Assembly (NCBI GenBank): GCA_013287775.1
Contig: JABDDE010000013.1
Coordinates: 1-35,675 of the forward strand
Direction: 5' to 3'
Length of the DNA stretch: 35,675 nt
Source of the DNA: Chlamydiota bacterium
GTDB lineage: Bacteria > Chlamydiota > Chlamydiia > Chlamydiales > FEN-1388
The notes under the pieces were generated by a model that was not told where the DNA came from, ran no database searches, and saw only the letters and a list, made by a program, of their open reading frames with translations. The position numbers and the translations under genes are program-made. This document shows, piece by piece, positions 7,235 to 15,276 of this stretch; position 1 is the stretch's first letter; the number at the start of each line of letters is the position of its first letter.

Positions 7235-9013
7235 TTATGAGACATGTGGAGAAGTGTTTTCAGGCAAGGTTATCGTAAAGGTGGACCCCACGCCTACTTC
7301 TGAGGTCACGCAAATACTCCCAAAATGCTTTTCTATAATCGTCTCCACAATGGACAGCCCAAGACCCGAGCCTCCTTTACGCTTGGATTCGGCCTTGTTT
7401 ACCGTGTAGAAGCGCTGGAATATCTGCTCGAGATCGCGCTCAGGGATGCCGATGCCTCGGTCTTGAACGGCAATCTGTAAGTGCCCCTCATGTTTTTTGA
7501 TATGGACAGTGATATTGGCGTTTTCTTTAGAATATTTAACAGCATTTTCAAAGAGATTCATAAGGGCGACTTCAAGAAGCTCCGGATCTGCTTGTATGCT
7601 ACATTCACTCTCACTTTGCATGTCAATAGTAACTACGGCATCAGGATAGAGAGAAATAAGTGCGTGACGACAATTCTCAACAAGATTAATAACAGCACAT
7701 TCCTGAAGTGAAAAATCTCTCAAATTTTCAATATCGGCAAGGGTGAGAAGGTTTTTAATAATTTTGGTCATGCGATGGGAGCTGTGGCAGATTTTTTGCG
7801 TAATTTCACGGACAATATTGTGATCGAGCTCAGGATTATCATGCAGTGTTTCTGCAAAGCCGCGGATGATGGTGATGGGGGTTTTGAGTTCATGGGAGGC
7901 ATTGGCAATAAAATCCTTGCGCATTTCCAGGATGCGATAGTGAATAGAAATATCTTGAACCACCAAAATGGCGCCCTGGTTTTCTCTGGGGGCAGCAATG
8001 ATATTCAGGTGCATTTTTTTGCCACCGAGCTCAATATGCAGCTCAGAGCTCACACACTTGTTATGCTGCCTGCAGCTATGTAAGAGCTCATACGCACGTG
8101 TGAGCGACTCTGCGGCCCCAAGTGAGGCTAAAGGCTTGCCGATCGCATCACTTGTGAGAGCAAGAAGCTTTATAGCCATGTCATTGGCATAAGAGACATT
8201 CATATTGCTATCGAGCGCAACAACGCCTTCTACAAGTGATTGTAAAGTGATTTCTTTTTCGTTTCGTTCATGTGTAAGTGTTGCAATTTGCTGCTGGATA
8301 TGCTGTGAGAGGGAATTAAACGTTTTGGCAAGGTCTGAAAACTCATCTTTGAGGTAGGCGCGAATGTGGATTTCTGGGATAAAGGAGGCCGCACCTTCAT
8401 TGTAGGGGGTAATCGCGCGTATAATCTGGCGCACCGGCCCCATGAAGGTATAGAGGATGATCACCGTAAGGGCGCTAAAGAGAAATAAAATAATGGCAGA
8501 CAGGACCAAGAACCCGCCCTGAAAGTTTTTTTTCAGCTCTTGTATATATTCGAAGGGAAAGGCGAGGCGTAAAATATAGCGCTTATCATGAAAGTCAAAG
8601 CACTTTGCCAGGTAGAGTAGTTTTTGTCCCAGAAGTGGAGATCTCTCTTCCGAGCAGCCAACATCATCAGAGAGTGCCTGCACAATATCAGGAGGTATTT
8701 TATCAAAGACATGGCTTGCATAGACGCCAAGTTGTCTTTGCATGTGAGAGTCATAGAGCACTTCCATCCTATCGTTTATCAGGCTCATATGAAAGAATAG
8801 AAGATGGCGATAGGCCTTCAGGACGTGTACAAGGGCTTCATCATCTTCTACTGCCTCGAGTGTTTCAATAAGTTCATCGGCACGATCATTCATGGAGCTC
8901 AGAACAATTTGCTGCACAGAGTTGGCAACAAAAGGAAATAGGCACGCGAGAAAGAGCAGAAGCAGGATGAGATAGCTAATAAATACTTTAAAATGGAGTG
9001 TTTTTATGAACAT
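7235..9013 (-). CDS. PhoR-like membrane sensor histidine kinase
   Basis: A 592-residue kinase. Membrane segments at ~9-31 and ~166-190 enclose a ~135-residue extracytoplasmic sensor domain. A HAMP linker (~191-245), a PAS domain (~255-355) and HisKA follow, with the phosphorylated histidine H374 in NASHELKTP. The ATPase domain has the N-box LFENAVKYS (487-495), G1 DRGIGIP (518-524) and G2 GGSGLGL (547-553). All catalytic boxes are intact, so it should autophosphorylate. No response regulator gene lies nearby. Its order resembles PhoR/ResE kinases and chlamydial AtoS-like kinases are related in architecture. The ATG at 9013 lacks a ribosome-binding site and lies only 16 bases after the 3' end of tRNA-Lys, so the mRNA may be released by tRNA processing. 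Confidence 0.9.
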   Translation of the reverse strand: MFIKTLHFKVFISYLILLLLFLACLFPFVANSVQQIVLSSMNDRADELIETLEAVEDDEALVHVLKAYRHLLFFHMSLINDRMEVLYDSHMQRQLGVYASHVFDKIPPDIVQALSDDVGCSEERSPLLGQKLLYLAKCFDFHDKRYILRLAFPFEYIQELKKNFQGGFLVLSAIILFLFSALTVIILYTFMGPVRQIIRAITPYNEGAASFIPEIHIRAYLKDEFSDLAKTFNSLSQHIQQQIATLTHERNEKEITLQSLVEGVVALDSNMNVSYANDMAIKLLALTSDAIGKPLASLGAAESLTRAYELLHSCRQHNKCVSSELHIELGGKKMHLNIIAAPRENQGAILVVQDISIHYRILEMRKDFIANASHELKTPITIIRGFAETLHDNPELDHNIVREITQKICHSSHRMTKIIKNLLTLADIENLRDFSLQECAVINLVENCRHALISLYPDAVVTIDMQSESECSIQADPELLEVALMNLFENAVKYSKENANITVHIKKHEGHLQIAVQDRGIGIPERDLEQIFQRFYTVNKAESKRKGGSGLGLSIVETIIEKHFGSICVTSEVGVGSTFTITLPENTSPHVS

Positions 9014-9029
9014 GTGCGCAAGACAAAAG

Positions 9030-9102
9030 TGAGCCTTGATGGACTTGAACCATCGACCCCCTCATTAAAAGTGAGGTGCTCTAACCACTGAGCTAAAGGC
9101 TC
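9030..9102 (-). tRNA. tRNA-Lys (UUU)
   Basis: A 73-nt cloverleaf on the minus strand: acceptor GAGCCTT/AAGGCTC, D stem GCTC/GAGC, anticodon stem CCTCA/TGAGG with loop CTTTTAA (anticodon TTT), T arm GATGG-TTCAAGT-CCATC, discriminator A. CCA is not encoded. Confidence 0.96.
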
Positions 9103-9118
9103 AAACAAAAAACATATA

Positions 9119-9143
9119 CAACCCAAGGCGTTGCCTTGGGTTG
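9119..9143. terminator. Hairpin between tRNA-Glu and tRNA-Lys
   Basis: A perfect 11-bp stem (CAACCCAAGGC/GCCTTGGGTTG) with a three-base loop. On the minus strand it is followed by TATATGTTTTTTG, a U-rich tail, so it can terminate the tRNA-Glu transcript. Confidence 0.7.
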
Positions 9144-9172
9144 TAGTAATACGTTGACACGATATAGAATCA

Positions 9173-9247
9173 TGACCCCGAGGGGATTCGAACCCCTGTT
9201 ATCGGAATGAAAATCCGGTGTCCTAGACCGGGCTAGACGACGGGGCC
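9173..9247 (-). tRNA. tRNA-Glu (UUC)
   Basis: A 75-nt cloverleaf on the minus strand: acceptor GGCCCCG/CGGGGTC with one G-U pair, anticodon loop TTTTCAT (anticodon TTC), T arm AGGGG-TTCGAAT-CCCCT, discriminator A. CCA is not encoded. Confidence 0.96.
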
Positions 9248-9263
9248 AACAAAAAGTGGCTCC

Positions 9264-9292
9264 ATTATAGTAGGATTGGGGATTTATAGCAA
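9264..9292 (-). promoter_or_regulatory. Promoter of tRNA-Glu
   Basis: On the minus strand, TTGCTA (9287-9292) and a perfect TATAAT (9264-9269) are separated by 17 bases. This places transcription start about ten bases before the mature tRNA-Glu 5' end. Confidence 0.75.
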
Positions 9293-9309
9293 GGGAGAAA
9301 CCTGAAGAA

Positions 9310-9342
9310 GCCTCCTACGTGCCCAGAGGGCACTCAGGAGGC
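9310..9342 (-). terminator. Terminator-like hairpin after the 433-aa gene
   Basis: GCCTCCT (9310-9316) pairs with AGGAGGC (9336-9342), and an inner GTGCCC/GGGCAC stem has an AGA loop. It begins 12 bases past the stop of the minus-strand gene at 9355. Confidence 0.6.
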
Positions 9343-9354
9343 GAAAAGTGGCTT

Positions 9355-10656
9355 TTAGGTAAAGTAACGTGATATAATGGTTGCTACAAATCTGTTGTAG
9401 TGTTGCTGGCGGCCTTCTTGATCTGTACTTGGAGGCGCTGTATTAGCATACTGAAGTATTTCTGGGATAATTGCGGATACAGTAGGTGCCGGTGTAATAT
9501 CTTCAGGTAATAAAAAGTGTTCAAACACGTTAAATAGATCTTCATCTATAACGCAGTTTACAGCATTCTCGGTGAGATGAGGTGAGCGTATGATGGCGTC
9601 AAGGATGGCTTGCCTATTATTATTCGTTACCAGGGCGGCAGGTAAGGCATCGAATAAGCGACTTTCGAGAGGTGTATTACTAGGTTCCATTGATTGTATT
9701 TGCGTTTCAGTGATGACTTGCTCCTGCGGTTCAATGCTTTGGATTTCAGTGCGGCTGTCCGCAATATTGCGAAGAGTAGAAGCCATTGTTGTGTATCCAG
9801 TAAGTCCGGATGCTACTGCTGAGTCAGCTCTTGCAGTCATGAGTCTGGCGATAGCGGTTTGTATATTAACGTGAGAGGGTAAAACGGGTTCGTTATTCGA
9901 ACTCATTGGGGGGTTACTATTCCATTGTTGATAAAATGGAGTGTTGCTAAACTCGCTTATTCTCTGAGTGATCATACCGCTTATCCGTTGTTCACTAGTA
10001 TCTGGACCAAGGCGCACTGCATCTAGTGTTGTCTCTGGGAGGTGAGTATGTATCATTATCTGGAGACACTCAAGTTGCTGTGCTATAGTAGTGTCGTCGT
10101 GAGCATACAATTCAATGAGCAAGCGATCTCTGATATTGGCTCCGAAATAGTACTCCACTAAATTGGGATCTTCTCTGAATAGTTTGAGAACCTCGGATAC
10201 AGAGTCATTTGTTGTACGCAATGAGTTAACAAAGGCATTTACATCAAGATTACGGTTTTTGAGGTGAGCTTTCATGTGTGTTTCGAGTGTTTCCATTGTT
10301 GTTCCGTGATGGGCGCAGAATTTTAGGATGGCAAACCAGAATCGTTGGAGAGTATTGAGCTTTCGCGGCGTCAGTGTTGGTGGTGTTGTAGATGTTACTG
10401 CAAGCGGGGCTACTCCTTCAGGGGGCCCACTCGGACTCGGGGCATCAGAAGACATACGAGTTTGAGGATTGATCAGTTGTATATGGGCATCAGATGTGGC
10501 TCTTAAACGTTGTTGGCTGGAAGCAGCATGTGTTTCCTGGTCAAGTGAAATTGTAGTTAGTGGCGACTGGTCTTCCGGGGTGCCTAGTTCTGGTAAAGGA
10601 GTATACTGGTTGCCACTAACAAATTCACGATCTGATGGTCCTAAAGATAAAGGCAT
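9355..10656 (-). CDS. Lineage-specific 433-aa protein, possible effector
   Basis: I do not recognise the family. The first ~95 residues are rich in Ser, Thr, Pro and Gln and look disordered (SPLTTISLDQ, SGPPEGVAPL). The middle (~100-250) and end (~330-433) look helical, with a C-terminal stretch (LFNVFEHFLLPEDI) that could be a small helical bundle. There is no signal peptide and no membrane segment. A disordered N-terminus before a helical body is common in type III-secreted chlamydial proteins, but that is inference. AAAGGA lies eight bases before the ATG. It stands alone, bounded by a terminator hairpin downstream and by about 1 kb of repeat DNA upstream. Confidence 0.75.
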   Translation of the reverse strand: MPLSLGPSDREFVSGNQYTPLPELGTPEDQSPLTTISLDQETHAASSQQRLRATSDAHIQLINPQTRMSSDAPSPSGPPEGVAPLAVTSTTPPTLTPRKLNTLQRFWFAILKFCAHHGTTMETLETHMKAHLKNRNLDVNAFVNSLRTTNDSVSEVLKLFREDPNLVEYYFGANIRDRLLIELYAHDDTTIAQQLECLQIMIHTHLPETTLDAVRLGPDTSEQRISGMITQRISEFSNTPFYQQWNSNPPMSSNNEPVLPSHVNIQTAIARLMTARADSAVASGLTGYTTMASTLRNIADSRTEIQSIEPQEQVITETQIQSMEPSNTPLESRLFDALPAALVTNNNRQAILDAIIRSPHLTENAVNCVIDEDLFNVFEHFLLPEDITPAPTVSAIIPEILQYANTAPPSTDQEGRQQHYNRFVATIISRYFT

Positions 10657-10688
10657 ATTATTTTCCTTTGGTTATGCGTTTTTTTGCA

Positions 10689-10830
10689 TTATGTCGGCCT
10701 TTCAGGCCTCTATTATTTTGTTTTTTGGCCAGGCCTTCGGCCTGGCCACCCAGGGTTTAGTCGCCCCTTTGGGGCTCCTGCACCCTGGGCTATACATATT
10801 TCGGCCCTAGGGGCCTTTATCAGGGCTACA
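10689..10830. repeat. Hairpin-string module, copy 1
   Basis: A run of short stem-loops: AGGCC-type arms near 10697, GGCCAGGCC-TTC-GGCCTGGCC at 10727-10747 (UUCG-type tip), GCCCC-TTT-GGGGC near 10763, and GGCCC-TA-GGGGCC near 10803. The module recurs at 17661-17757, sharing TGTCGGCCT, TCAGGCCT and CCCTGGGCTATACATATTTC. Part of it occurs again at 11363-11400. Confidence 0.65.
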
Positions 10831-10870
10831 TCCTAGTTGCCACCAATCCATGTTTTCCCAGGGCGTTGCC

Positions 10871-11355
10871 CCAATGGTGTCAACTTAAGGTAAACGTATA
10901 ACATATCATGCTTTTGGTTAATATGAACCCCGCCACGGTAGTGGCGGAAGCTCATTAGCCCCGCGTGGAGCACGGCCGTAGCGCGAGCGCTACGGCCGGC
11001 GGAACGTGGGGTTACAGGTGCATAAAATACAATAGAGCTGCGGTAGCAGCGACACCCATTTGTGTTTGACCCAATCAATGCACATAATTGTTGTTGCAGA
11101 TACATTCCTGTGTCGCTGCTACCGCAGCTCTGTTTTTTTAGTCGTTTCATCAACCCCACGTTCCGCTCGGCCCGCGCGGGGCGCGCGGCCTTCGCTGCAC
11201 GCGGGGCTAGAGCCACATTTCGCATCCCCACGTTCCGCTCGGCCCGCGCGCGGGGCGCGCGGCCTTCGCTGCACGCGGGGCTAGAGCGGCAAATTTCGCC
11301 ACTACCGTGGCGAGGTCCTGATTGGTTACAAGTTTCTTTACGTTGACACCATTGG
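10871..11355. mobile_element. Foldback (MITE-like) element A, complete copy
   Basis: A 485-bp element bounded by perfect 14-bp inverted ends, CCAATGGTGTCAAC (10871-10884) and GTTGACACCATTGG (11342-11355). Inside are mirrored arms: CCGCCAC-GGTA-GTGGCGG, a CCCCGCGT...ACGTGGGG stem holding the palindrome at 10974-10997, and a central 22-bp perfect inverted repeat (11034-11055 with 11110-11131) followed by T7. The right arm contains a ~72-bp tandem duplication (from 11154 and from 11226). It encodes no transposase. Related copies lie at 14922-15190, 33166-33513 and 35506-35675. Confidence 0.7.
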
Positions 11356-11642
11356 AGCTATGCCCTGGGCTATGCATCTTTTGGTCCTTCGGACCTTAGG
11401 GAACATTCAAAACGATCCAGAGGCCTCATAAGGCAGTAAATAGTTATCTACGCCATGTGCGACTTTTTGCTGTTGTTGCCCTTCAGGCAACAATATTTGG
11501 GCCACTGCCTAACCCAGGGCGTTGCCCTGGGCTGTTGCAATTTTTGCCCTTTGGGCAAAGAAAAGGCTGTGAATCTTTGCAATTCGAACAGCTCGTAAGT
11601 TGCACACAGCGTTAAATGTATTAGCGTTATGTGCGCTATTTT

Positions 11643-11684
11643 CGCCATGTGCGACTTTTCCGTTAGGAAAAGTCGCGCATGGCG
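11643..11684. terminator. Dispersed 'ATGTGCGA-TTTTCC' hairpin, copy 1
   Basis: A 19-bp stem with one mismatch (11643-11661 with 11666-11684) and a four-base GTTA loop, starting two bases beyond the stop of the minus-strand gene at 11686. Related hairpins occur at 19161-19199, 27069-27110, 32024-32061 and 32225-32264, always at gene ends. Confidence 0.7.
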
Positions 11685-11685
11685 T

Positions 11686-12507
11686 TTACTTCCCTGTTTT
11701 TCCTTTAGCCTCTGGGGGAGCTGGCGTTTCTTCTTCTAGTACTGGCTCTTCTATGGGCTGTTCGGGATCTATAGCGATTATAGGCTCTTCTTCCACAATT
11801 TCGCTCTGCTCGGTTGCTTCAATAACTTCTTGGGGTGCTTCTTCTAAGGTTTCTGTGGGAGCTTCTTGGATAATCTCGTCTTGGATAATCTCGTCTTGAG
11901 TAGCTGCTGGGGGATCATCTTCTGGAGGAGGTTGGCTCTGAGTTGGTTGTGGAGCAGGTGGTGGAGCAGGTGGTGGAGCAGGTGGTGGAGTATGTTGTGC
12001 GGCAGGTTGAGGCTGAGGCGCGGGCTGAGGTGCTTTTGGAGGATGGGGAAGGTGGTGAGCTATGGCGGTCATTACGAGTGTGTTGAGAGAGGTTAGCTCT
12101 TGAGGAGTAAGCTCATTAATTTGCGAATAGAGCACTGCAGCTCTTGTGCCATTTTCTTTCTTAATAAATCGGAATTTGCCGGAAGCAAGGTTTTCTGCCA
12201 CCATATGGCAGCCAGCGGTCGCTGTACGCTCTCCCGTTTTGTTTTTTACATCGAGGATAAAGTGCCCTTCATTGATAAGCGCCTGAAAGTGAGTGAGCGC
12301 TTCCTCGTGATTGCCTTTCAGCCACGCACTTTGTATTTTTTGAAGGAGTGTATCATCGGTAAAACGAATGCGCTTGCCTTCGATCTGATGAGCTTCGTCT
12401 TCAGCGAGTGGACACACTATGCTTCGGTGCCCATTCTCGACCATCCTTTTCAATAAGGCCATTAGATCCATGGTGGCAAGCGATGCTTGTAACGTATGCA
12501 CTGTCAT
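11686..12507 (-). CDS. Hypothetical protein with Pro-rich and acidic C-terminal half
   Basis: A 273-residue protein of unknown family. Residues 1-~150 look folded and mixed alpha/beta (MTVHTLQASLATMDLMALL, then HFQALINEGHFILDVKN). Residues ~155-200 are Pro/Ala/Gln-rich with APPPAPPPAP from a 12-bp repeat at about 11953-11985. Residues ~200-273 are Glu-rich, including DEIIQDEIIQE. Such tails suit periplasm spanning or flexible display, but there is no signal peptide. The start at 12507 is preferred over 12525 because AGAGGA lies six bases upstream of it. It is divergent from the aminopeptidase gene (79-bp gap). Confidence 0.7.
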   Translation of the reverse strand: MTVHTLQASLATMDLMALLKRMVENGHRSIVCPLAEDEAHQIEGKRIRFTDDTLLQKIQSAWLKGNHEEALTHFQALINEGHFILDVKNKTGERTATAGCHMVAENLASGKFRFIKKENGTRAAVLYSQINELTPQELTSLNTLVMTAIAHHLPHPPKAPQPAPQPQPAAQHTPPPAPPPAPPPAPQPTQSQPPPEDDPPAATQDEIIQDEIIQEAPTETLEEAPQEVIEATEQSEIVEEEPIIAIDPEQPIEEPVLEEETPAPPEAKGKTGK

Positions 12508-12586
12508 ATTTATCCTCTCTTCCATATAATTGATATTTATCAGGATATTTTATTTTTTTCAACAAATTATTTTATGAGAGGATATT

Positions 12587-13822
12587 ATGGATTTTCAAGA
12601 AAAACTGGCAACCTATGCGCAGCTTCTCGTCTGCGAAGGATTGAATGTGCAGGAAGGGCAAGTGGTGAATATTACGGGAGAAATTGTGCAGCGCAATTGT
12701 ATCGAAATGGTGGCGAGAGCTGCCTATAAGCGCGGTGCGAAGTATGTAAACGTTGACTTTATAGACCCAGTAATCATACGCACACGCATTGTTGAGACCA
12801 AGAAAGACTCTTCTCTGTGTTATGTCCCGCGCCATATTCCTGTAAAATATGAAGACTTTATCGAAGAGAGTGCTGCAGTTTTAAGGTTTGTAGGCAGCGA
12901 AGAGCCCGATATACTTGCCGATTTGCCGCCAGAAAAAGTCAATGCTGTGCAAAAACACCATCGGGAAAGCCTCAGGAAATACTATGAGGAAGGGGTTGGT
13001 AAATCTAAGGTGCAGTGGACGGTTGCCGCCGCGGCAACTCCCAGATGGGCAAAAAAAGTGTATCCAGAACTCAATGAGAAAGACGCCTACGAGGCATTAT
13101 GGAACGCAATTTTTGCAAGCTGCCGTGCTGATAGGGAAGACTGTATACCATTGTGGAAACAACATAACAAAAAACTGCATCAGCGAGCTGAACACCTTAC
13201 CAAGCTTAAAATTCATGAGCTGCATTTTATTGGCCCTGGCACTGATTTGAAGGTCTATTTATCGAAAAAAGCTCTTTTCAAAGCAGGAGGTAGTGAGACG
13301 CATAAAGGGGTATCCTTTGAGGCCAACATACCCACGGAGGAATGTTTTACGACGCCTGACCATCGCCATACAACAGGAAAAGTGCGAGTAACCAGGCCAG
13401 TCTTAGTGAATGGCAAGCTTGTGAAGGATTTGCAGCTTGAATTTACCAATGGCGTGATCACACACTTTACAGCAGCAGAGGGAAAGGATCAGTTTGGAGC
13501 CTATATAGCCAATGATGCAGGGGCATGCCGTCTTGGAGAGGTTGCACTTGTGGGCATTGACTCACCCATCTACCAAAGCGGCCGTATCTTTCAAGAAATC
13601 CTCTTTGATGAAAATGCGGCATGCCATATTGCTGTGGGATTTGCCTATCGCTTTTGCCTCGATGGGGGTGCATCGATGACCACTACAGAGCTCGAAAATA
13701 TTGGGTGCAACGATAGCCTTGTCCACACCGACTTCATGATCTCTTCAGACGAAGTCGATGTGATTGCCAAGGATTACGAGGGGAACACTATTCCTCTTAT
13801 TAAACGCGGCAGCTGGGTGTAG
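12587..13822 (+). CDS. M29-family metallo-aminopeptidase (AmpS/AmpT type)
   Basis: A 411-residue cytosolic aminopeptidase of family M29, the usual length for the family. It removes N-terminal residues from peptides using two metal ions. The expected ligands are all visible: E252, E318 (RLGEVALVG), H347 and Y354 (HIAVGFAYRF), H380 and D382 (VHTDFM), a spacing identical to Thermus AmpT shifted by two. The C-terminus matches family members (VDVIAKDYEGN). GAGAGGAT precedes the ATG. It is a single-gene unit that runs into the convergent 192-aa gene, eight bases away. Confidence 0.93.
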   Translation: MDFQEKLATYAQLLVCEGLNVQEGQVVNITGEIVQRNCIEMVARAAYKRGAKYVNVDFIDPVIIRTRIVETKKDSSLCYVPRHIPVKYEDFIEESAAVLRFVGSEEPDILADLPPEKVNAVQKHHRESLRKYYEEGVGKSKVQWTVAAAATPRWAKKVYPELNEKDAYEALWNAIFASCRADREDCIPLWKQHNKKLHQRAEHLTKLKIHELHFIGPGTDLKVYLSKKALFKAGGSETHKGVSFEANIPTEECFTTPDHRHTTGKVRVTRPVLVNGKLVKDLQLEFTNGVITHFTAAEGKDQFGAYIANDAGACRLGEVALVGIDSPIYQSGRIFQEILFDENAACHIAVGFAYRFCLDGGASMTTTELENIGCNDSLVHTDFMISSDEVDVIAKDYEGNTIPLIKRGSWV

Positions 13823-13830
13823 AGCTACTT

Positions 13831-14409
13831 CTAATCTCGAAAGAAAAAGCGATGGAGCATATGGGCTACACGCCAGGCTCCATATGCGGCGGTTCCATAG
13901 AGAAAGTGTGCCACAATAGTATTGGTAGGGGTCATTGCATCACTAACGTTTGTAGTTTGCGTGCTTGACATAAACGGGCGCTCAGCACCATATCCCATCG
14001 CAGCAACGAGGGCCGCACAGGTTGTCCTGAGTAAGGTAAAGCTATGACGTGACAAAGCAGCTGCAGTTGAGGACGGTCCCTCATGTGCTTGTTGAAATAC
14101 TTCATCGATAACAGCACTCACAACAGGAACCGCAGTAAATGGTGATGTCCAACGCATCGCCGTGTTTGTCAGTGCTAAAAACGTCGATTGCCCAAGCAGA
14201 TACGAAAATGTGCGTGCGGTAACACTGCGTAGTGACACGCTGCGAGGGGGTGTGGTTGCTGTCAAACCAGGTTGTGCAGGGGAGAGTAGAGAAGATGATG
14301 ATGAAGATACACTACTTACTGACATTGATACAGAACTACCCGGGCCACCTTCACCCTGAAGGGGAGCTGAAGGACTAACTGCAGAATATAGCTGTTGTGT
14401 TGAACCCAT
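13831..14409 (-). CDS. Ser-rich protein with hydrophobic C-terminal half
   Basis: 192 residues, family not recognised. Residues 1-55 are rich in Ser, Gly and Pro (SVSMSVSSVSSSSSSLLSP), which looks disordered. The remainder has several moderately hydrophobic stretches (FTLLRTTCAALVAAMGYGAE, TIVAHFLYGTAAYGAW) and ends in a basic-aromatic tail RFFFRD. A disordered leader followed by short hydrophobic pairs resembles inclusion-membrane or type III-secreted proteins of Chlamydiota, but there is no firm signature. AAAGGAG lies seven bases upstream of the ATG at 14409. Confidence 0.7.
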   Translation of the reverse strand: MGSTQQLYSAVSPSAPLQGEGGPGSSVSMSVSSVSSSSSSLLSPAQPGLTATTPPRSVSLRSVTARTFSYLLGQSTFLALTNTAMRWTSPFTAVPVVSAVIDEVFQQAHEGPSSTAAALSRHSFTLLRTTCAALVAAMGYGAERPFMSSTQTTNVSDAMTPTNTIVAHFLYGTAAYGAWRVAHMLHRFFFRD

Positions 14410-14501
14410 ATATAACTCCTTTGATGTTTTAGTTTATTTGATGTTGCTGATGCAGCATCAAAGTAAGCGTACCACATAAAAGGAAAAAACACAAAATCAT
14501 T

Positions 14502-14538
14502 CTATGTGCGCAAAATCCGTTGGATTTTGTGCACATAG
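14502..14538 (-). terminator. Hairpin after the STAS gene
   Basis: Arms 14502-14518 and 14522-14538 pair over 17 bp with one mismatch and a three-base loop. It ends one base before the stop codon of the minus-strand STAS gene (14540). Confidence 0.7.
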
Positions 14539-14539
14539 A

Positions 14540-14914
14540 TTACACACTCTCAATCACCTGCAGCATTTCATTATAGGCTTCTCTGGATGAGTCGTAGGTT
14601 TGAAAATATTTGGCGATGCCTGCATTTTCAAGTACTTCAAGGACGGCAGGGCAAAAGCTTACAAAAAATATTTTTCCGTGATTTTTTTCTAGTTCTTTCT
14701 GGGCATGTAAAAAGGCATGCATGCCTTTACTTGAGAGGTAGTCAACATCTTGGCAATCGATAATGAGGAAGTGGCAGTCTTTTTTAATGAGGTCTGAGAG
14801 CGTATCTTCAAGGCGTTCAATGTGCTCCACATCCACTTTTCCAGAAATGGTAAGGGTGGTAATTTTGCCATTTTGTGCAATTGTTATGTCCATGAAATTG
14901 TTGTTGTCCTTCAT
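14540..14914 (-). CDS. STAS-domain anti-sigma factor antagonist (RsbV-like)
   Basis: 124 residues, a single STAS domain. Strands TTLTISGKVDV (~19-29) and HFLIIDCQDVDYLSS lead to the regulatory serine loop SSKGMHAF (S61/S62), followed by HGKIFFVSFCP and a C-terminal helix. In the RsbV/SpoIIAA family this serine is phosphorylated by an RsbW-type kinase, and the unphosphorylated form releases a sigma factor or partner. Chlamydiae carry an Rsb-like network with RsbV paralogues. No kinase or phosphatase partner lies in this window. The ATG at 14914 has no ribosome-binding site; an alternative ATG at 14893 has AAGGA 13 bases upstream. Upstream DNA is foldback element B, whose conserved core begins within 15 bases. 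Confidence 0.88.
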   Translation of the reverse strand: MKDNNNFMDITIAQNGKITTLTISGKVDVEHIERLEDTLSDLIKKDCHFLIIDCQDVDYLSSKGMHAFLHAQKELEKNHGKIFFVSFCPAVLEVLENAGIAKYFQTYDSSREAYNEMLQVIESV

Positions 14915-14921
14915 GCAACAA

Positions 14922-15190
14922 TAATATGTGCATTGATTATGGCAAACACAAATGGGTTTCGCTGCTACCGCAGCTCTATTTTTTTATCGCCTATGCACCC
15001 CCACGTTGCGCCGACCGTAGCGCATGCGCTACGGCCGCGCTTCACGCGGGGCTAATGAATTCCACCGCTGCCGCGGTGGGGTCCATAGCAACTAGAGGCA
15101 TAATATGTTATGCGTTTGCCTTACGTTGACACTATTGGGCCTTAGCCTGATGCGTATGTCACTACCGTGGCGGGGTCCATATCAACTAGA
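14922..15190. mobile_element. Foldback element B, half copy
   Basis: Contains one side of the element only: the core AATGGGTTTCGCTGCTACC through CAGCTCT-A-T7 (reverse of the left core of element A), then CCCCACGT with the 20-bp perfect palindrome at 15015-15034, CGCGGGGC, and the CCACCGC-TGCC-GCGGTGG hairpin. GTTGACACTATTGG at 15125-15138 matches the terminal repeat of element A with one change. A further module (15138-15178: GGCCTTAGCCTGATGC, then CACTACCGTGGCGGGG) recurs inverted at 35506-35548. The left half is missing. This fills most of the gene-free gap 14915-15249. Confidence 0.6.
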
Positions 15191-15228
15191 AACATGTTAT
15201 GCAATTTCTTTAAGTTGGCATCATTGAT

Positions 15229-15276
15229 ATGGTACCTTACATAAAATTCCTAGGGAATTTTATGTAAGGCACCATA
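15229..15276. terminator. Hairpin across the 3' end of lolD
   Basis: Arms 15229-15251 and 15255-15276 pair almost perfectly around a three-base loop, and the lolD stop codon lies within the stem. It probably terminates the rpmG-lolC-lolD transcript. Confidence 0.65.

Larger units (their letters stand above)
10657..11685. other. Gene-free 1-kb repeat region
   Basis: No credible gene is seen. The stretch contains a string of small GC-rich hairpins (10689-10830), a 485-bp foldback element (10871-11355), and more short hairpins between 11440 and 11600, for example CCCAGGGC-GTT-GCCCTGGG at 11513-11531 and GTTGCC-CTTCA-GGCAAC near 11475. It ends with the dispersed hairpin at 11643-11684. Confidence 0.75.

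Noticed and set aside
9151-9171. TTGACA near 9154 as a promoter for the plus strand
   Set aside because: No -10 at usable spacing, and the plus strand has no gene here.
10833-11231. Minus-strand 132-codon frame in the repeat region
   Set aside because: Rich in Ala/Arg from GC repeats, spans element A, and has no domain or ribosome-binding site.
14926-15129. A 67-codon frame starting MCIDYGKHKWVSLLPQLYF, with similar frames in elements A and C
   Set aside because: It follows the element core, breaks with indels in the arms and has no ribosome-binding site. Similarity reflects the DNA repeat rather than a protein.
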